The notes beneath the pieces are model-generated. The model made no database searches, was not told the DNA's origin, and saw only the letters and a list, made by a program, of their open reading frames with translations. From contig NC_013169.1 of assembly GCF_000023925.1 (NCBI RefSeq), forward strand, positions 2,170,001-2,234,000: 64,000 nucleotides of DNA. Direction: 5' to 3'. The DNA comes from Kytococcus sedentarius DSM 20547. GTDB lineage: Bacteria > Actinomycetota > Actinomycetes > Actinomycetales > Dermatophilaceae. Numbering within the stretch: position 1 is the stretch's first letter; each line of letters begins with the position of its first letter. Positions 8,961 through 16,266 of the stretch are shown piece after piece. The position numbers and the translations under genes are program-made.

Positions 8961-10457
8961 GGCGAGTTCAACCTGTCGATGCAACACCGGGTTGTTGAAG
9001 GGAGCGTAGTTGCTCGTCGAAGACCTCGGCGGGGGTCTTCCACCCGAGGACCTTGCGGGGGCGGTTGTTGAGGGTGTACGCGACGGCCTCGAGGTCTTCG
9101 GCCGACCAGCGCGACAGGTCCGTGCCTTTGGGGAAGTACTGCCGCAGCAGCCCGTTGGTGTTCTCGTTGGTCGGCCGCTGCCAGGGCGAGTGCGGGTCGG
9201 CGAAGAACACCTTGGTGCCGGTCTCCAGCGCGAACGTCGCGTGGCCGGACAGTTCCTTGCCGCGGTCCCAGGTGATGGTCTTGCGCAGCTGCTCGGGCAG
9301 CGTGGTCATCGACGCGGTCAGCGCGGCGTTCATCGCCACGGCACCGTAGCCACCCAGCGCTGGCCCGTTCTTCACGTACGGCGTCTCGCCATGGCCTTCC
9401 ATGCGCGGCAGGTGCACCAGCAGGGTGGCGCGGCTGCTGCGTTCGACGAGGGTGCCGATCGCCGACCTACCGGTTCCGATGATCAGATCGCCCTCCCAAT
9501 GTCCGTGCACCGCCCGGTCATCGGCCTCGGCCGGACGCTCGGACAGGACCACATCAGCGGTGACATGCCCCTGCGCCTTGTTCCGGGACCGCTCCCGCGG
9601 ACGACGCAGAGCCCGGCCGGTGCGCAGGCAGGCGACCAGTTCGCGCTGGAGCGCGCCGCGGCCCTGGATGAACAGCGACTGGTAGATCGCCTCGTGGCTG
9701 ATGCGCATGGACTCATCATCGGGGAAGTCGACCTTCAGACGCTGGCTGATCTGCTCCGGGCTCCATGCCCTCGACCAGCGACGATCCGCCCGGCGGGCCT
9801 TGTTCAAGCCCTTCCATGCCGGTGGTGTCGGACCATCGACGAACGTGCCGTCAGGTCGACGGATGCTGCCAGCGAGCCGCTCTTGGACGTACTCCCGCAA
9901 CCGGTCGTTCTTGACGAGCTTCGCGGTCTTGGGACGCTTCGCAGCCTGCTGAGCCTTCCACTGCGCCACCACCGCCCGGTACTCCTGCTTCCCGCTCCTG
10001 GTCGCGGCGTTGCGGCGCAGCTCACGCGAGATCGCCCCAGGGTCACGGCCGATCGCGCGCGCGATCTCGCGCACGCCCTGACCTCGGGCGCGCAGGATCG
10101 CGATCTCCTCGCGTTCCTCGAAAGACAGGTAGCGGCCGGTGGGTTCAACCAGCGAGATCGGTGGCATGCCGCCAGCGTGACGAAACCAGCGAGAACCGAC
10201 CGGCACGGACACGCCCACCCTCACCGCAGCCTCGGCCGAGGTGATACCCGTGGCGATCAATCGCCAGAACTGACGCTGGACCGCACGCGAGGGCTCAGGC
10301 CGGCCCGGCGAACGCATCGGCGGGCGCAACGCCCGATCAGCACGCCACTGTCGACGAAGCCCCTCCGGCACATCGCTGGTCTTCCTGCTCCAGTCCACCG
10401 TCGCCATCCCTGACCACCTCCGCACTGAAGGTGTTGCGACGACCAGTTGAATCCACC
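8961..10457 (-). mobile_element. IS30-family element nested in the IS3 transposase gene
   Basis: The 1497-bp element has imperfect 28-bp terminal inverted repeats (8961-8988 and 10430-10457) sharing TTCAAC, GTCG and GCAACACC. It is flanked by a 3-bp direct repeat CTG (8958-8960 and 10458-10460). Removing it with one CTG copy restores the IS3 orfB reading frame exactly. Short target duplications and about 25-bp inverted repeats are typical of IS30. Confidence 0.92.
8968..10407 (-). CDS. IS30-family transposase
   Basis: The 479-residue DDE transposase has the IS30 N-terminal HTH (SFEEREEIAILRARGQGVREIARAIG) and a catalytic core with HGHWEGDLIIG (first Asp), TWDRGKELSGH (second Asp) and NENTNGLLRQYFPKGTDL (Glu). 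No disruption is visible, so it may be active. ATG 10407 (MATVDWSRKT) lies inside the element; a longer in-frame start at 10488 lies outside it in the IS3 gene and is rejected. The stop codon lies in the left terminal repeat. Confidence 0.93.
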   Translation of the reverse strand: MATVDWSRKTSDVPEGLRRQWRADRALRPPMRSPGRPEPSRAVQRQFWRLIATGITSAEAAVRVGVSVPVGSRWFRHAGGMPPISLVEPTGRYLSFEEREEIAILRARGQGVREIARAIGRDPGAISRELRRNAATRSGKQEYRAVVAQWKAQQAAKRPKTAKLVKNDRLREYVQERLAGSIRRPDGTFVDGPTPPAWKGLNKARRADRRWSRAWSPEQISQRLKVDFPDDESMRISHEAIYQSLFIQGRGALQRELVACLRTGRALRRPRERSRNKAQGHVTADVVLSERPAEADDRAVHGHWEGDLIIGTGRSAIGTLVERSSRATLLVHLPRMEGHGETPYVKNGPALGGYGAVAMNAALTASMTTLPEQLRKTITWDRGKELSGHATFALETGTKVFFADPHSPWQRPTNENTNGLLRQYFPKGTDLSRWSAEDLEAVAYTLNNRPRKVLGWKTPAEVFDEQLRSLQQPGVASTG

Positions 10458-11044
10458 CTGGCTGCCCCGGTCGGCGTGGACCACGCACCCGGCGGTGGTG
10501 TCGCGGCCCCGGCGGGCGATGGCCATCTCCAGGGCGTCGACGGCCAGCTGGGAGGTCATCCGGTCATTGATGGAGTACCCCACGATCCGCCGTGACCAGA
10601 CGTCCTTCACGGCGCACAGGTACAACTTCCCCTCGGCCGTGGGGTGCTCGGTGATGTCGGTCAACCACAACCGACTCGGGGCCTCGGCGGTGAAATCGCG
10701 CTGGACGAGGTCGTCGGGGACCGGCGGGCCGGGCTTCTTCCACCGACCCCGGGTACGGGAGTGCGCGGAGACGATCTGCCCCTGGTGGCAGATCTTCCAC
10801 ACGCGTCGCTCAGACAGGGCATGACCGGCGTCCGCGAGTTCATCAGCGATGAATCGATACCCCAGTCCAGGGTCCTCGGCGTGGATCTCGTACGCGGCGT
10901 TCATCGCGTAGGCATCCACCAGGTCCCGGTCGCTGACCGGGTGGGCACACCAGGCGTAGAACGCCTGCGGGGAGAACTTCAGCACCCGGCAGGTCACCGT
11001 GACGGGGATCCCGTCAGCGGCAAGGTCACGGACCAGCGGGTAGG

Positions 11045-11344
11045 TCACTTTGGGGACTGGCCCAGCTTCAGGTTCGCCTGTGACAGGTACGCCGCTGCTC
11101 GGCGCAGGACCTCGTTCTCCTGCTCCAGCAACCGGTTACGGCGCTTCAGGGCACGCACCTCCTCGGACTCGGCCACCGTCACGCCCGGACGGGCGCCGTC
11201 CTCGACGTCGGCCTGGCGGAGCCAGTTGCGCAGGGTTGATTCCGAGATCCCGAAGTCTTTCGCCGTCTGCGCGATCGACGCCTCGCCACGACGGGCGACA
11301 CCGATCACGTCGTCACGGAACTCCTTGGGGAGAGGTGCAGGCAT
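11045..11344 (-). CDS. IS3-family OrfA (HTH DNA-binding subunit)
   Basis: The 99-residue protein has an HTH (IAQTAKDFGISESTLRNWLRQAD) followed by a leucine-zipper-like helix (ALKRRNRLLEQENEVLRRAAAYL), the standard OrfA layout. It starts at ATG 11344. The gene ends CCC-AAA-G then TGA: the heptamer CCCAAAG (minus strand, 11048-11054) fits the X-XXY-YYZ pattern for -1 ribosomal frameshifting and lies directly before the stop. This would fuse OrfA to OrfB. Confidence 0.92.
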   Translation of the reverse strand: MPAPLPKEFRDDVIGVARRGEASIAQTAKDFGISESTLRNWLRQADVEDGARPGVTVAESEEVRALKRRNRLLEQENEVLRRAAAYLSQANLKLGQSPK

Positions 11345-11457
11345 GGTGACATCCTTCCAGCAGGGACCCAGTCCCCACAGATCAGGTATCAACCAAACCC
11401 TCAGCAGTCCCCCGGCCGAACCGCGCTCACGATGTCCGGCCGAACCTGTGCCTGTCA

Positions 11458-11491
11458 TTGACAGAAGATCTATCACCGATAACCTGGTGCC
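11458..11491 (+). promoter_or_regulatory. Promoter of the DUF4267-TetR pair
   Basis: TTGACA (11458-11463), a 16-base spacer and TAACCT (11480-11485) lie six bases before the ATG at 11492, implying a leaderless transcript. The short dyad TATC-ACC-GATA (11471-11481) overlaps the -10 and may be part of the TetR operator, though the arms are only four bases. Confidence 0.5.
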
Positions 11492-11869
11492 ATGATCTTC
11501 ACGGGCCTCGTCATCACCGCTCTATCCGGTCTGGCCATTGCCGCCATCGGCTTGATGTACCTTCTCGCACCCAGGGCCGCCGCCACCTCCTTCGGACTCA
11601 CGGAGATCCCCGAGTCCAGCAGCACGCCCTGGCTGCGAATCAAAGGAGTGCGCGATGCAACCTGCGGTGTCGTCGCTGGGGTGCTCCTGCTGACCGCCCC
11701 CCTCGACACAATCGGATGGGCTGTGCTCGCGTTCGCACTCATCCCACTCGGAGACGCAGCAACGGTTCTCGCCTCACGAGGAAGTCGGCTGGCCGCGTGG
11801 TGCATCCACGCGCCGACCGCCCTGCTCATGATTGTCGGGGCCGCCCTCCTGATTATGGGGTCCCGATGA
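11492..11869 (+). CDS. DUF4267-like small membrane protein
   Basis: The 125-residue protein has four predicted membrane helices (about residues 4-26, 52-69, 73-91 and 99-122) and the pattern GVRDATCGVVAGVLLLTA seen in DUF4267 proteins. Function is unknown for the family. The stop overlaps the start of the TetR gene (ATGA), so the two are coupled, and the membrane protein is probably the target of that regulator. Third-position GC is visibly lower than in the neighbouring core genes. Both lie inside the IS-bounded island, which suggests acquisition by transfer. Confidence 0.75.
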   Translation: MIFTGLVITALSGLAIAAIGLMYLLAPRAAATSFGLTEIPESSSTPWLRIKGVRDATCGVVAGVLLLTAPLDTIGWAVLAFALIPLGDAATVLASRGSRLAAWCIHAPTALLMIVGAALLIMGSR

Positions 11870-12477
11870 ACAGCCGCAGCACCGATACGACACCGCGCGA
11901 ACGCCGAAAACTCGCCCGTCGCCAGCAGATCATCGAGTTGGCTCGCCAGATAGCCGAAGCAGACGGCTGGGAGGCGGTCACGACTCGTCGACTCGCGGAC
12001 GGCATCGACTTCAGCCAACCGGTGCTCTACCAACACTTCTCCAGCCGCGAAGATGTGATCCGGACCGTCACCCTCCAAGGGTTCGCCGACCTCGAGCAAC
12101 GCGTCCGCGCTCTCGACGCCGGAATCGGCGAACGCCCTGGCCTCGAAGCGGTATGCCACACCTATCTCGGCTTCGTGCGCGAGCATCCGCGCCTATACGA
12201 GGCCATGTTCACGAACCCCACGCCACTACCCTTTGCGGACACCCATACTCCACCTGAACTCACCGGCGCGTTCAACGCGCTCACGGAGCATGTGGCTCGC
12301 CAAGCGCCTCACATCGACGACGCGGTAGCCGCAGCCGAGCTCCTGTGGGCCTGCTGTCACGGCCTGGCCACACTCCAGGCATCTGCGCGCATTCCCGCAG
12401 ATCGCATCGATGAACACATCGGCCACATCGACCGGATGATCACCCGCCGGGGCACGCAGGGCGAAGACCCAGCGTGA
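11866..12477 (+). CDS. TetR-family transcriptional regulator
   Basis: The 203-residue protein has an N-terminal TetR HTH: RRQQIIELARQIAEADG, then VTTRRLADGIDFSQPVLYQHF (about residues 19-64). The C-terminal helical ligand/dimerisation region contains FVREHPRLYEAMF and LLWACCHGLATLQ. It begins at ATG 11866, overlapping the DUF4267 gene by four bases. By arrangement it probably represses its own two-gene operon; the ligand is unknown. Confidence 0.88.
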   Translation: MNSRSTDTTPRERRKLARRQQIIELARQIAEADGWEAVTTRRLADGIDFSQPVLYQHFSSREDVIRTVTLQGFADLEQRVRALDAGIGERPGLEAVCHTYLGFVREHPRLYEAMFTNPTPLPFADTHTPPELTGAFNALTEHVARQAPHIDDAVAAAELLWACCHGLATLQASARIPADRIDEHIGHIDRMITRRGTQGEDPA

Positions 12478-12662
12478 ACCCAGGCCGGCTGGGCCTGCCC
12501 CTCCCAGCCAGCACGTCTGGGCCAGAATCAACTACACGTTGAACCGGAACTCCACCACGTCGCCGCAGATACCAACCTCTGTGAACCCGGCGAATCCCCA
12601 AAAATGACGGCCCTCGACTGGCTCGGCAATTATCGAGCTCGCCGAGCGGGGGGCGCAACCCA

Positions 12663-12694
12663 GGTTGACAACCCGTCACTTAGCAACGTAGGTT
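12663..12694 (+). promoter_or_regulatory. Promoter of the 12701 HTH gene
   Basis: TTGACA (12665-12670), an 18-base spacer and TAGGTT (12689-12694) lie six bases before ATG 12701, a leaderless layout. GGTTGACAACC (12663-12673) is a palindrome around a central A, and AGGTTGAC is repeated at 12662 and 12690, possible operator half-sites. The rest of 12478-12662 shows no gene. Confidence 0.5.
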
Positions 12695-12700
12695 GACGGC

Positions 12701-12946
12701 ATGGACTCTCCGCGGATCGCAGCAGTAGCAGCCGATACCAGCGACCCGAAAGCAGGATTGCGGGCCGTAGCGTCCTTGCGCGTACTCGCGGACACCTTGG
12801 AACTTCGACAGGTCGAGGCCGCGTTGCGCTCGGGCATGAGTTGGCAGGAGATCGCCGACGCGCTCGGAGTGACGCGACAAGCCGCCCACAAGAAGCACTC
12901 CAAAAGAATTGACCCAGCGATCTCGACACCCAGGAGGAACAGATGA
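12701..12946 (+). CDS. Small HTH protein, partner of a Clp-N-like gene
   Basis: The 81-residue protein is almost entirely a DNA-binding unit: a helical N-terminus, then SGMSWQEIADALGVTRQAAHKKH (about residues 46-68) and a basic tail. Its stop overlaps the next start (ATGA). In actinobacteria, small HTH genes of this kind commonly precede Clp-N-domain proteins; that part is from memory of such pairs. The partner gene is destroyed here by an ISL3 element, so this regulator has probably lost its target product. Start chosen from the -10 spacing. Confidence 0.75.
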   Translation: MDSPRIAAVAADTSDPKAGLRAVASLRVLADTLELRQVEAALRSGMSWQEIADALGVTRQAAHKKHSKRIDPAISTPRRNR

Positions 12947-13061
12947 ACAAACTCGTCCGCGCCGCTCAAACCAGCCAATCGCTGTCCCTGGCCGCCATGG
13001 AGGAAGCATCCCGGCTCGGGCTCCGCGAAGCCGACATCGACCACCTGTTCCTCGCATTGGT
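12943..13061 (+). pseudogene. Clp N-terminal-domain-like protein, 3' end lost at an ISL3 element
   Basis: Only about 39 codons survive (MNKLVRAAQTSQSLSL, then AAMEEASRLGLREADIDHLFLAL). The pattern A-x-EEA-x-RLG followed by DHLFLALV resembles the Clp N repeat that binds substrates or adaptors. It starts after AGGAGG in the coupled HTH gene. The ISL3 element begins at 13062, and no continuation of the gene is found beyond its other end, so the remainder was deleted or moved. Confidence 0.65.
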
Positions 13062-14527
13062 GGCTCATCCCAATCCAGGGTGGGTTCGGAAGCCGCCTGT
13101 CTCGAGCAGGCTGCGGGCGATGTAGTTGGTGAGGTTGCGGAAGCCGAGGGCGGAGCCGCGTAGGTGTTCGAGGCGGCCGTTGAGGGCTTCGGTGGGTCCG
13201 TTGGAGGTACCGGGCCGCTCGAAGTAGGCCAGGACGTCGGCGGCGCGCTGGTTCAGGGTCCGGCCGAGGCGACGGAGCTCGACGAGGGCCGCGGGCACGC
13301 CGTCGCGGAGGGCGTCGATGACGGCGGTCATCGCCGCGCGGGCGGTTGCCCGGTCGGGGTGTCGGTAGGCGGCGATCATCCGTTGCAGGATGCCCCACGT
13401 GGCCTCGACCTCGACGTGGTCGGGGTTGGTGAACAGGACGATGAGTCGTTCTCGTTGGCGGTCGGTGAGCAGGTCCTCTCCGGTGTGTAGGGTGCGCCGG
13501 GCCCGGTAGAGCGGGTCGTTCTTGAGGCCGCGGTGGCCGTGGAGGTCTTGTTGGACCCGGCGGCGGCAGGAGTCCAGGGCGTCCCCGGCGAGGCGCACGA
13601 CGTGGAAGGGGTCCATCACCGCGAGGGCGCACGGGAGCTCTTCGGCGGCTGCGGTCTTGAAGCCGGTGGGGGCACCGCCCGCTGCGATACTCCGCGTCAG
13701 CGGCGCAGCCGGGGGAAACCCATCCATCGCGACCACCTCCACGGCGTCACGCCACGCCTGTGGCCGCTCGGCGAGCCAGGTCTTGAACGCGGCCTTGGAC
13801 CGGCCTTCGACCATGTCCAGCAACCGGGCGGGGCCGGTGTCGTCTCGGATCGGGGTGAGGTCGATGATCACGGTGACGTACTTCTCGCCCTTGCGCGTGT
13901 GCCGCCACACGTGCTCGTCGACCCCGACCACCTTCACCCCCTCGAACCGGGCCGGGTCACCGATCAGGACGCGCCGGCCCTCGGCCAGGACGGCGTCGTT
14001 GGCGGTGTCCCACGCCACCGCCAACGCCTCGGCGACCCGAGCGATGGTCAGGTGCTGCACGACCAGCGCGAGCAACGCCCAGCGCAGCCCACCGCGGGAG
14101 ATCTTGGCCCTCGGCTCCGCCGCCGCAGTGGTGTCCTGCCGCCACATCCGCGCGCAGCCGGTGCACCGGTACCGGCGGACCGCGACCAGCAACGTCGTGG
14201 GTCGCCACCCGAACGGCTCGTGTGCCAGGCGTCGCGTGACCACGTCGTGCACGGTCCCCTCACAGCCACACCGCCGGCACCACCGGTCATCATCGACGAC
14301 CCGGCAGGCCAGCACCGCCCGGTCCGGCTCGAGGCGTTGCCCGGTCACCTCCAACCCGAGGCCGTCGAGGCGGCAGAACGTCGTCAGATCAGGCGTGGTG
14401 CAGGTACCGTCAGGCATGTCGAGGTCTTCCAGGTGGGGAGTGTGAGAACTCCCATCATGTGGAGACCTCGACGCCTACCCCAGGACCGACGCGCCGCCCC
14501 GCGACCCACCCTGGATTGGGAAGAGCC
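13062..14527 (-). mobile_element. ISL3-family element, copy A
   Basis: The 1466-bp element is bounded by inverted repeats of about 24 bp with one mismatch: GGCTCATCCCAATCCAGGGT at the left, and the complement of the right end reads GGCTCTTCCCAATCCAGGGT. One transposase gene is inside. The expected 8-bp target duplication is absent (GCATTGGT on the left, CTTTTCTC on the right), indicating that one flank was replaced after insertion. The end sequence differs from that of copy B at 47913, so the two are related but distinct elements. Confidence 0.88.
13065..14417 (-). CDS. ISL3-family transposase, copy A, with a 16-residue insert
   Basis: The 450-residue protein has an N-terminal zinc-finger-like region (CRRCGCEG, CTGC), then the DDE core: GVDEHVWRH (first Asp), VAMDGF (second Asp) and SNGPTEALNGRLEHLRGSA (Glu). 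Compared with copy B it carries an extra PPAAPLTRSIAAGGAP immediately after VAMDGF, directly beside the second catalytic Asp. The insert keeps the reading frame but could disable catalysis. The stop codon lies within the left terminal repeat. Confidence 0.92.
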   Translation of the reverse strand: MPDGTCTTPDLTTFCRLDGLGLEVTGQRLEPDRAVLACRVVDDDRWCRRCGCEGTVHDVVTRRLAHEPFGWRPTTLLVAVRRYRCTGCARMWRQDTTAAAEPRAKISRGGLRWALLALVVQHLTIARVAEALAVAWDTANDAVLAEGRRVLIGDPARFEGVKVVGVDEHVWRHTRKGEKYVTVIIDLTPIRDDTGPARLLDMVEGRSKAAFKTWLAERPQAWRDAVEVVAMDGFPPAAPLTRSIAAGGAPTGFKTAAAEELPCALAVMDPFHVVRLAGDALDSCRRRVQQDLHGHRGLKNDPLYRARRTLHTGEDLLTDRQRERLIVLFTNPDHVEVEATWGILQRMIAAYRHPDRATARAAMTAVIDALRDGVPAALVELRRLGRTLNQRAADVLAYFERPGTSNGPTEALNGRLEHLRGSALGFRNLTNYIARSLLETGGFRTHPGLG

Positions 14528-14718
14528 CTTTTCTCGTGATCCACTGTGCACACAGCACGCTAGCCACCCCCCCCGGTTGGTCAAGGACTCCATGAGGCAG
14601 CCAGGCCATTCGCACGGAAGGCAAAGCGTCCTCCACACGGCGAGCTCCCGAGGGAACAGGCGGCCGAACGGGGCCCACACCCCCTGCACCGCCGGGGCCG
14701 GGGTGACAGACTCGGGTC

Positions 14719-15168
14719 ATGAGCAACGACACCTTCCCCCGCCCCGCCGAGAACCTCGACTCCGTCGACGGCTTGGTCGACCCGGACCAGGAGACCACCA
14801 CTGACGGCACCCTGTCCTTCGACGACGAGCCCGACACCGCGGCCGAGGAGGTCGACGTCCAGCAGGAGTACGGCGAGGTCACCGCCGAGGACCTGAGCAC
14901 CGACGAGCTCGTGCAGGACGGCAGCGAGCTGGTCGAGGACGCCGATGCCTCGGCCGACCTGGAGCTCACCGACGCCGATCCCGGGACCGACGACCAGGAC
15001 CGGCTGGTGAACGAGCAAGCCGGCACGGGCTCCGGCGCCGGCGCGCCCAGCGACCCGAGCGTCGACCATACCGCCGCGGCGGACCCGAACGACCCCGTGG
15101 ACCCCACCGGCACCGACGGCGGCAGCGCCGACGACGCGACCGAGGCACCCCTGGCGGATGAGGTCTGA
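14719..15168 (+). CDS. Acidic hypothetical protein
   Basis: The 149-residue protein is very rich in Asp, Glu, Thr and Ala, has no hydrophobic segment and is probably disordered; it resembles DUF5709-type actinobacterial proteins in composition. No function can be assigned. ATG 14719 lies six bases after CAGACT, so the mRNA may be leaderless. Its end overlaps the start of the adenosine deaminase gene by 11 bases, so the two are likely cotranscribed. The preceding stretch 14528-14718, just outside the ISL3 element, shows no gene. Confidence 0.6.
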   Translation: MSNDTFPRPAENLDSVDGLVDPDQETTTDGTLSFDDEPDTAAEEVDVQQEYGEVTAEDLSTDELVQDGSELVEDADASADLELTDADPGTDDQDRLVNEQAGTGSGAGAPSDPSVDHTAAADPNDPVDPTGTDGGSADDATEAPLADEV

Positions 15169-16258
15169 TCCCGCCACCCCCTCCGGCGGCCCGACCGACG
15201 AGGGGCTGGTGACCGGGGGGCTCGTCACCGCGGGCGACCCGGTGCTCGACCTCCCCAAGGCGCACCTGCACCTGCACTTCACGGGGTCGATGCGGATCGA
15301 CACCCTGCGTGACCTCGCCCGCCAGAAGGGCATGCGCCTGCCGTCAGCCCTGGTGGACGAGTGGCCGCCGCGCCTGCGCGCCACCGACGAACGCGGGTGG
15401 TTCCGTTTCCAACGGCTCTACGACGCCGCCCGCGCCTGCGTCACCACCGAGGCGGACATGCGCCGCATCGTGCGCGAGGCCGCGATCGACGACGCCGCCG
15501 AGGGCTCCCACTGGCTCGAGATCCAGGTGGACCCGACCAGCTACGCCCCGCACGTCGGGGGCATCACCCCGGCCTTGGAGATCGTCCTCGACGAGGCCCG
15601 CCTGGCCAGTGCCGAGGAGGGGATCGGCGTGGCCGTCGTCGTGGCCGCCAGCCGCACCCGGCACCCCTACGACGCCCGCACCCTGGCCCGCCTCGCCGCG
15701 CAGTACGCCGGGGACGGGCCCGGCGAGGTGGTGGGCTTCGGCCTGTCGAACGACGAGCGCCGCGGCGACACCGCCGCCTTCGGCCGCGCGTTCGAGATCG
15801 CCCGCCGTGCCGGGCTGGCGTCCCTCCCCCACGCCGGGGAGCTGCTGGGCCCGCAGCACGTCACCGACGCCCTGGACTCGCTGGGCCCGGACCGGCTCGG
15901 GCACGGCGTGCGCTCGGTGGAGGACCCCGACGTGCTCGCCGAGGTGGTGCGCCGCGGCATCGCGCTGGAGGTCTGCCCGGGCAGCAACGTGGCGCTGGGC
16001 GTCTACTCCGCGCTCGCCGAGGTGCCCCTGCGCCGCCTGCTCGATGCGGGGGCGGTCGTCGCGCTCGGGGCCGACGACCCGCTGCTGTTCGGCTCCCGAC
16101 TCGCCGACCAGTACGTGGCCGCACGCGACGTGCACGGCCTGGGCGCCGCGGAGCTGGGCGACCTCGCCCGGGCGTCGTTCACCGCCAGCCGGGCACCGCA
16201 GGAGGTGCGGGACGCCGCCGAACGCGGCATCAGCGCCTGGGTGGCCCAGCAGTCCTGA
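15158..16258 (+). CDS. add: Adenosine deaminase-family hydrolase
   Basis: The 366-residue protein shows the adenosine/AMP deaminase metal-site motifs: LPKAHLHLHF (HxH), SLPHAGE (His and catalytic Glu), DRLGHGVRS (His) and GADDPLLF (Asp). CPGSNVALGVY is also characteristic. The family converts adenosine to inosine in purine salvage with a zinc ion; some members use other purines such as adenine, so substrate is inferred. It overlaps the upstream acidic-protein gene by 11 bases and converges with murB, leaving eight bases between the stop codons. Confidence 0.88.
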   Translation: MRSDPATPSGGPTDEGLVTGGLVTAGDPVLDLPKAHLHLHFTGSMRIDTLRDLARQKGMRLPSALVDEWPPRLRATDERGWFRFQRLYDAARACVTTEADMRRIVREAAIDDAAEGSHWLEIQVDPTSYAPHVGGITPALEIVLDEARLASAEEGIGVAVVVAASRTRHPYDARTLARLAAQYAGDGPGEVVGFGLSNDERRGDTAAFGRAFEIARRAGLASLPHAGELLGPQHVTDALDSLGPDRLGHGVRSVEDPDVLAEVVRRGIALEVCPGSNVALGVYSALAEVPLRRLLDAGAVVALGADDPLLFGSRLADQYVAARDVHGLGAAELGDLARASFTASRAPQEVRDAAERGISAWVAQQS

Positions 16259-16266
16259 CGGACGGG

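Larger units (their letters stand above)
8676..11048 (-). pseudogene. IS3-family transposase OrfB, interrupted by IS30 insertion
   Basis: Two segments make up the gene: 10458-11048 (197 codons, ending HADRGSQ) and 8676-8957 (93 residues, beginning FRSRTYLCAL, then stop). Joined across the IS30 element they give an intact 290-residue OrfB with the DDE triad: Asp in LWLTDITEH, Asp in HADRGSQ, and Glu in AAMESFFALVQKNVL. OrfB starts at GTG 11048, overlapping the end of orfA by four bases, and would normally be made as an OrfAB fusion by -1 frameshifting. The insertion separates the second Asp from the Glu, so no active enzyme can be made. Confidence 0.93.
8635..11411 (-). mobile_element. IS3-family element, split by an IS30-family insertion
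   Basis: The ends are related inverted repeats. GGGACTGCTG opens both the left end (8635) and the complement of the right end (11411), with further matches GGTT and GGTTGA over about 27 bp. Inside lie orfA (11045-11344) and orfB, the latter interrupted by an IS30-family element at 8961-10457. Subtracting that element and its 3-bp duplication leaves about 1277 bp, normal for IS3-family members. I see no matching target duplication outside the ends (AGAC against CCCG), so the exact termini or later rearrangement remain uncertain. Confidence 0.85.

Noticed and set aside
12676-13632. Arg/Pro-rich open frame spanning the Clp-N fragment and ISL3 end
   Set aside because: It is antisense to recognised genes, crosses an IS boundary and shows no domain.
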